Origin: an uncultured Fulvivirga sp.
Lineage (GTDB): Bacteria > Bacteroidota > Bacteroidia > Cytophagales > Cyclobacteriaceae
Direction: 5' to 3'
Length of the DNA stretch: 64,000 nt
Assembly: GCA_947500555.1 (NCBI GenBank)
Contig: CANMSE010000004.1
Location: forward strand, 496,001 to 560,000
Shown here: positions 60,803 through 64,000 of the stretch, piece after piece
Layout of the letters: the number at the start of each line of letters is the position of its first letter
How positions within the stretch are numbered: the first letter of the stretch is position 1
The notes under the pieces: model-generated
The model's input: the letters and a program-made list of their open reading frames with translations, nothing else
What the model was told of the DNA's origin: nothing
Databases searched by the model: none
Made by a program: the position numbers and the translations under genes

Positions 60803-63403
60803 TCATTCTGTTCTCAAGTTGTCTACAGGATTTGAGTTCTTAACTTTAACCAGTTGCGTACTAATGGTCACAATGATTACAGTTAACAGTAAGGCAATGG
60901 CAGATATAATTGGGATAAAACCTACGCCTGCATGAAATGTATAAATGGAATCAAGAAGTCCGGTTATTGCCCTGGTTGCCAGGATACTGCCTAAAATACA
61001 GCCAATAATCCAGAGTAAAACGTATTTCTTGAGAACGGTCTTAGATAAATGTGCCATTGAAGCACCTAATACTTTCTTAATGCTATAGTCCTTCATCTTA
61101 GCTCTGATGTTTAAAGAAACCAAACCAAATAGACCCATGGAAGATAAGAGAATTGCAAAAGTGGCTGTAAAGAGGAAAGTATTTCTTAAGCCGCGCATTT
61201 CTTCGAAATAAAAATCGAGAATTTCGGCTTGAATCACGCCTTGGTATAGATTGTCATCTACTTTTTGATGCCAACTCTTTTTGATAAAATCAGCCATAGC
61301 TTGTGTTTCACCAGGAGCTACTTTGACTGTCATATATTGAGCTAATGAATCTGGTGTGGCGAGTATGATTGTAGGATCAATATCAAAACGAAAGTTGGTG
61401 TAGTGGAAATCTTCTATGATACCGACTATGGAATAGTTAGTACTATCAATAGTTAACTGGGTGTTAACCGGGTATTCAAGATCATAGACTTTTAGAAAAC
61501 GCTCATTGACTAAGACAGATTTTTCAATATCAGAAGTAAGATTTTGATCAAAAAATCTGCCTTGTGTAAGTCGAAGATCAAAGGTTTCCGGATAGCCGAG
61601 AGAACCTCGAATCATATTAACTTCGATTAATTTTTCTCCAAGCTTTACTTCTTCATACGCTCGATGTCTCCCAATTCTATCAACATTTCCGGCAATGGAG
61701 AGAACGGAATTTTGTTGTAGGAGCTCATTACGCATTTCATTATATACCTCAGGGGTTGGCGTGTTAAATACAATTTTAGAAGAGTTATCGTAACCCCAGT
61801 CTCTTTCTTGATTTATTTCATTGGTTCGAAGAAATGAAATGCCGGCAATGATAGTAATAACTGCCAGAACAAATTGAAGGGTGAGCAGTACACTGGTGAA
61901 CCTACCTTTACCACCAATTTTTTGCTTGCCTGCGAAGATTTGTAAAGGTTTAAAAGAGGAGATATAAAAAGCTGGGTATGCACCTGATGCCAGCGTAATG
62001 AAGAGCAGTAATCCCAGTAGGAAGATATAAATATTAGGATTATTGATCAGGTTGATGTGTAAGTTGGTAGTAGCCATGTCATTAAACCATGGTATGAATA
62101 ACAGATCAGCGATTGCCAGACCAACAACGATTGCCAGAAAACAGGTGATCAGGTTTTCACTTAAAAACTGGATGGCCAGCTGACGCCTGTTGCTTCCTAT
62201 TACTTTTCTAATACCAATTTCTTTAATCCGCTTGGCAGCCATGAGTATTGCTATATTGATATAATTAAATATGGCTAGCATTAATAAAAGTATACCAATG
62301 GCGGCCAATACTATTTGAGGCGCTAAGTTGGGTCCATTAGCTGCACCACCTTTTATTCGTTGTGCTTTTCTAGCTAATTGCATGAACGGTTCTAATTGTA
62401 TTCCCAGATACTTTCTATCGGGCAACATGGTATGTTGACTGGAGAGCAGTCCGTCCATTTGAGCAAGAGTTTTGGTCACATTATCTTCCTTATTTATTTG
62501 CAAAAAAGTCCAGGAAGCTTCCTTCCAGTTTTCATCTAATGGATAACCCGCCTTTACGTAGTGATAATTGTTTATTAGGATTTCAAAATGAAACATGGCC
62601 ACCTGAGCATGGTCTTTCACTACTGCTCCGACAGTAAATGTTATTAATTCATCGTTCAGATATAGTTGTAATTCTTTGCCTATCGGATAATCGCCTCCAA
62701 AAAATACCTGGGCGGTATTTTCGGTTAGCAAGACCTGGTAAGGGTCTTTCAATGCATTTTTATCTCCAAGCACAATTTCATGAGTAAACATGTTCATATA
62801 CCCAGAGTCCACAAATTGTACAAACTTGTAGAAGTTCTCATTTTTATATTTTACGATCAAATTATCATTATTAACACGAACTACCCTATCTACAGTACTG
62901 TATTGATCTTCTATCATTTTGGCTAAAGGGGGTGCGAGATAGCCATACTGGCTGATACCATCTTCGTCTTCAGCAGTATGTGTAACCATATAGATTACAC
63001 TCTTATTTTCATGAAGCATACCCTTCATCCATACTCCTTCGATAAATAAGTAAGCCACCATACAGCAAGCTATTGCTATTGCTAACCCGAAAATGTTGAT
63101 AAATGAGGGAATCTTTTGGTTGAGGAGGTTTCTCCAGCCGATTTTAAAGTAGTTTTTGAGCATGGCAATGTTGTTGAATTGTTGTTTTTGAGTTGTTGAC
63201 CTTTTTATATTTCGCCACCTGAAGAAACGGATTACATCCCACCAGAAGGCATTTTTGGCCTTTACTATACCTTTTTCCTCTAACCTCCAGTAGTAGAGTT
63301 CATGAACATCACCTTGTATCTGTTCTAGTAATGTTGGATTACAATAGAATTCAAGGAAACGGTCTGCCCACTTGGGAGGATGATTTGAAGAGTTATTGCC
63401 CAT
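60803..63403 (-). CDS. FtsX/MacB-like ABC permease with PadR-linked N-terminal domain, module 3
   Basis: 866 residues: prefix domain HPPKWADRFLEFYCNPTLLE, QIQGDVHELYYW, then a membrane helix near 90, periplasmic MacB domain, FtsX block 1 (IKEIGIRKVIGSN) and block 2, where the usual EIGxRKVxGA reads DYSIKKVLGAS, then ends NPVDNLRTE. The motif in block 2 has drifted, which may affect ATPase coupling. No adjacent ATPase. Starts by 1-bp overlap (TAATG) with its PadR regulator. Confidence 0.88.
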   Translation of the reverse strand: MGNNSSNHPPKWADRFLEFYCNPTLLEQIQGDVHELYYWRLEEKGIVKAKNAFWWDVIRFFRWRNIKRSTTQKQQFNNIAMLKNYFKIGWRNLLNQKIPSFINIFGLAIAIACCMVAYLFIEGVWMKGMLHENKSVIYMVTHTAEDEDGISQYGYLAPPLAKMIEDQYSTVDRVVRVNNDNLIVKYKNENFYKFVQFVDSGYMNMFTHEIVLGDKNALKDPYQVLLTENTAQVFFGGDYPIGKELQLYLNDELITFTVGAVVKDHAQVAMFHFEILINNYHYVKAGYPLDENWKEASWTFLQINKEDNVTKTLAQMDGLLSSQHTMLPDRKYLGIQLEPFMQLARKAQRIKGGAANGPNLAPQIVLAAIGILLLMLAIFNYINIAILMAAKRIKEIGIRKVIGSNRRQLAIQFLSENLITCFLAIVVGLAIADLLFIPWFNDMATTNLHINLINNPNIYIFLLGLLLFITLASGAYPAFYISSFKPLQIFAGKQKIGGKGRFTSVLLTLQFVLAVITIIAGISFLRTNEINQERDWGYDNSSKIVFNTPTPEVYNEMRNELLQQNSVLSIAGNVDRIGRHRAYEEVKLGEKLIEVNMIRGSLGYPETFDLRLTQGRFFDQNLTSDIEKSVLVNERFLKVYDLEYPVNTQLTIDSTNYSIVGIIEDFHYTNFRFDIDPTIILATPDSLAQYMTVKVAPGETQAMADFIKKSWHQKVDDNLYQGVIQAEILDFYFEEMRGLRNTFLFTATFAILLSSMGLFGLVSLNIRAKMKDYSIKKVLGASMAHLSKTVLKKYVLLWIIGCILGSILATRAITGLLDSIYTFHAGVGFIPIISAIALLLTVIIVTISTQLVKVKNSNPVDNLRTE

Positions 63404-63735
63404 TAAGCGAAATTATAAGCAAGAGGAGGGAGCTGGCTATATAGTTTATCACGCATGGCTTTCATTTCTTCAACTGACTCTCTTCCAGCAGAAGATAGAG
63501 TGTAAAAGCGTTTGCGCCTACCACCGCGTTCATTAGTAGAACCGCCCATGTGTGAAGATAAAAGTCCTTTTTCTTCCAATCGATTTAGTACGGCATGTAT
63601 GGCACTAATATTGACTTGCCGGCCTGTTTGTTCCGTTAATTCTTTAAGTACCGATACACCGTAAGCGTCATCTGGTAGAATTCCAACTGTTAGTAGAATA
63701 AGCTCTTCAAGTTCCCCGATATGATTTCCTTTCAT
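63403..63735 (-). CDS. PadR-family regulator of permease module 3
   Basis: 110 residues from the ATG at 63735 (MKGNHIGELEELILL), which matches the other two modules. The ATG at 63750 would add five residues and lies too close to the predicted transcription start. PadR motifs: LPDDAYGVSVLKEL, NISAIHAVLNRLEEKGLLSS, RRKRFYTLSSAGRESV. Its promoter lies inside a long perfect inverted repeat. Confidence 0.9.
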   Translation of the reverse strand: MKGNHIGELEELILLTVGILPDDAYGVSVLKELTEQTGRQVNISAIHAVLNRLEEKGLLSSHMGGSTNERGGRRKRFYTLSSAGRESVEEMKAMRDKLYSQLPPLAYNFA

Positions 63736-63742
63736 AGGAGTA

Positions 63743-63798
63743 TATTTCATTTACAAATATAGATCAAATATATATAATCTATATTTGTAAATGAAATA
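63743..63798. promoter_or_regulatory. 22-bp perfect inverted repeat over the padR promoter, module 3
   Basis: Arms 63743-63764 and 63777-63798 are exact reverse complements, with a 12-nt AT spacer. Each arm contains TATATTTG, an exact -7 consensus (minus strand at 63754-63761). Arms share ATCTATATTT with the elements upstream of modules 1 and 2. Probable PadR autoregulatory operator. Confidence 0.65.
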
Positions 63799-63813
63799 AA
63801 AACGCATTTTTGA

Positions 63814-64000
63814 TTAATGACTCCAATAATCAAATGCGACTTTGGCCACCTGAGCAATGATCAATTCGCGTTCTTCCTGAGTGTGATAGGCATCAGATAA
63901 AAAGACAGAGACAATAAGATGGTCACCATTTGGTAGGTTAATAATGCCAGCGTCATTTGTGGCCCTCGTCAATCCATCATAGGTTCTGGATGATCCTGTT
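63814..64000 (-). CDS. Class A beta-lactamase, C-terminal part (partial)
   Basis: The minus-strand frame is open from the right edge to a TAA at 63814-63816, giving the last 61 residues. TGSSRTYDG follows the expected KTG box position (the Lys is just outside), then RATNDAGIINLPNGDHLIVS, VFLSD, and a final helix ERELIIAQVAKVAFDYW. This matches the C-terminal strand-helix of class A serine beta-lactamases, resembling the PER/VEB/CGA-like group of Bacteroidota. The SxxK and SDN motifs lie outside the window. Confidence 0.75.
   Translation of the reverse strand, partial: TGSSRTYDGLTRATNDAGIINLPNGDHLIVSVFLSDAYHTQEERELIIAQVAKVAFDYWSH

Noticed and set aside
1..64000. CRISPR arrays, tRNA or rRNA genes, phage or integron structures
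   Set aside because: No regularly spaced repeats, cloverleaf-like sequences, integrase or capsid genes were found in the gaps, which are nearly all under 300 bp.

Overview
The window looks like chromosomal DNA of a marine-type Bacteroidota, most likely Cytophagales/Cytophagia. It is AT-rich and densely packed, with almost no Shine-Dalgarno sequences. Several promoters have the Bacteroidota form (TTG, 19-20 nt, TAnnTTTG). It carries SusC/SusD, PorV/PorU-type (type IX secretion) proteins, a propeller-type sensor kinase and a myxol/saproxanthin-type carotenoid cluster. No rRNA, tRNA or CRISPR array was seen.

Layout. 1-5 kb: tail of a Lys-rich protein, a YfcE-like phosphoesterase, a redoxin, a SHOCT lipoprotein, RhlE helicase and a PadR + membrane-protein pair. 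5-8.7 kb: ECF sigma factor / anti-sigma-like protein / two paralogous outer-membrane barrels. 8.7-11.6 kb: PadR + double-PspC/GIN-domain protein. 11.8-18 kb: PorV2-like and PorU2-like pair. 18-27.8 kb: propeller histidine kinase, NarL-type regulator, then SusC, SusD and a third lipoprotein, ended by a decayed IS3-family element (27761-29141). 29-31.3 kb: two small unknowns and FabH. 31.4-37.4 kb: two tandem PadR-FtsX permease modules. A third such module lies at 60.8-63.8 kb.

37.5-49.8 kb is the most interesting part. A long minus-strand operon runs ECF sigma - crtI - crtB - idi - DUF6435-like - photolyase - SDR/DUF2867 - SRPBCC - crtZ - crtD - cruF - crtY. Directly upstream lies a MerR/cobalamin-binding regulator resembling the B12 photoreceptor CarH/LitR. 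A crtA-like gene meets the operon tail to tail. The 114-bp gap between carH and the sigma gene holds a near-consensus promoter framed by two operators. Each operator is built from GTTWAAC heptads one helical turn apart, and the two outer heptads have identical geometry in both. The enzymes predict a monocyclic gamma-carotene derivative (saproxanthin, or myxol if the CrtA-like protein is a 2'-hydroxylase). crtE is not in the window.

49.9-55.6 kb: FdhD plus a DUF7009-like protein, convergent with a cytosolic NAD-dependent formate dehydrogenase (catalytic subunit and NuoE-NuoF fusion). 55.8-60.8 kb: a barrel protein, a GH26-like lipoprotein, an isochorismatase-fold hydrolase, a DKNYY lipoprotein, a DUF1697 protein and an acyltransferase. 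The window ends inside a class A beta-lactamase gene. All assignments come from reading motifs and context; no database search was run.
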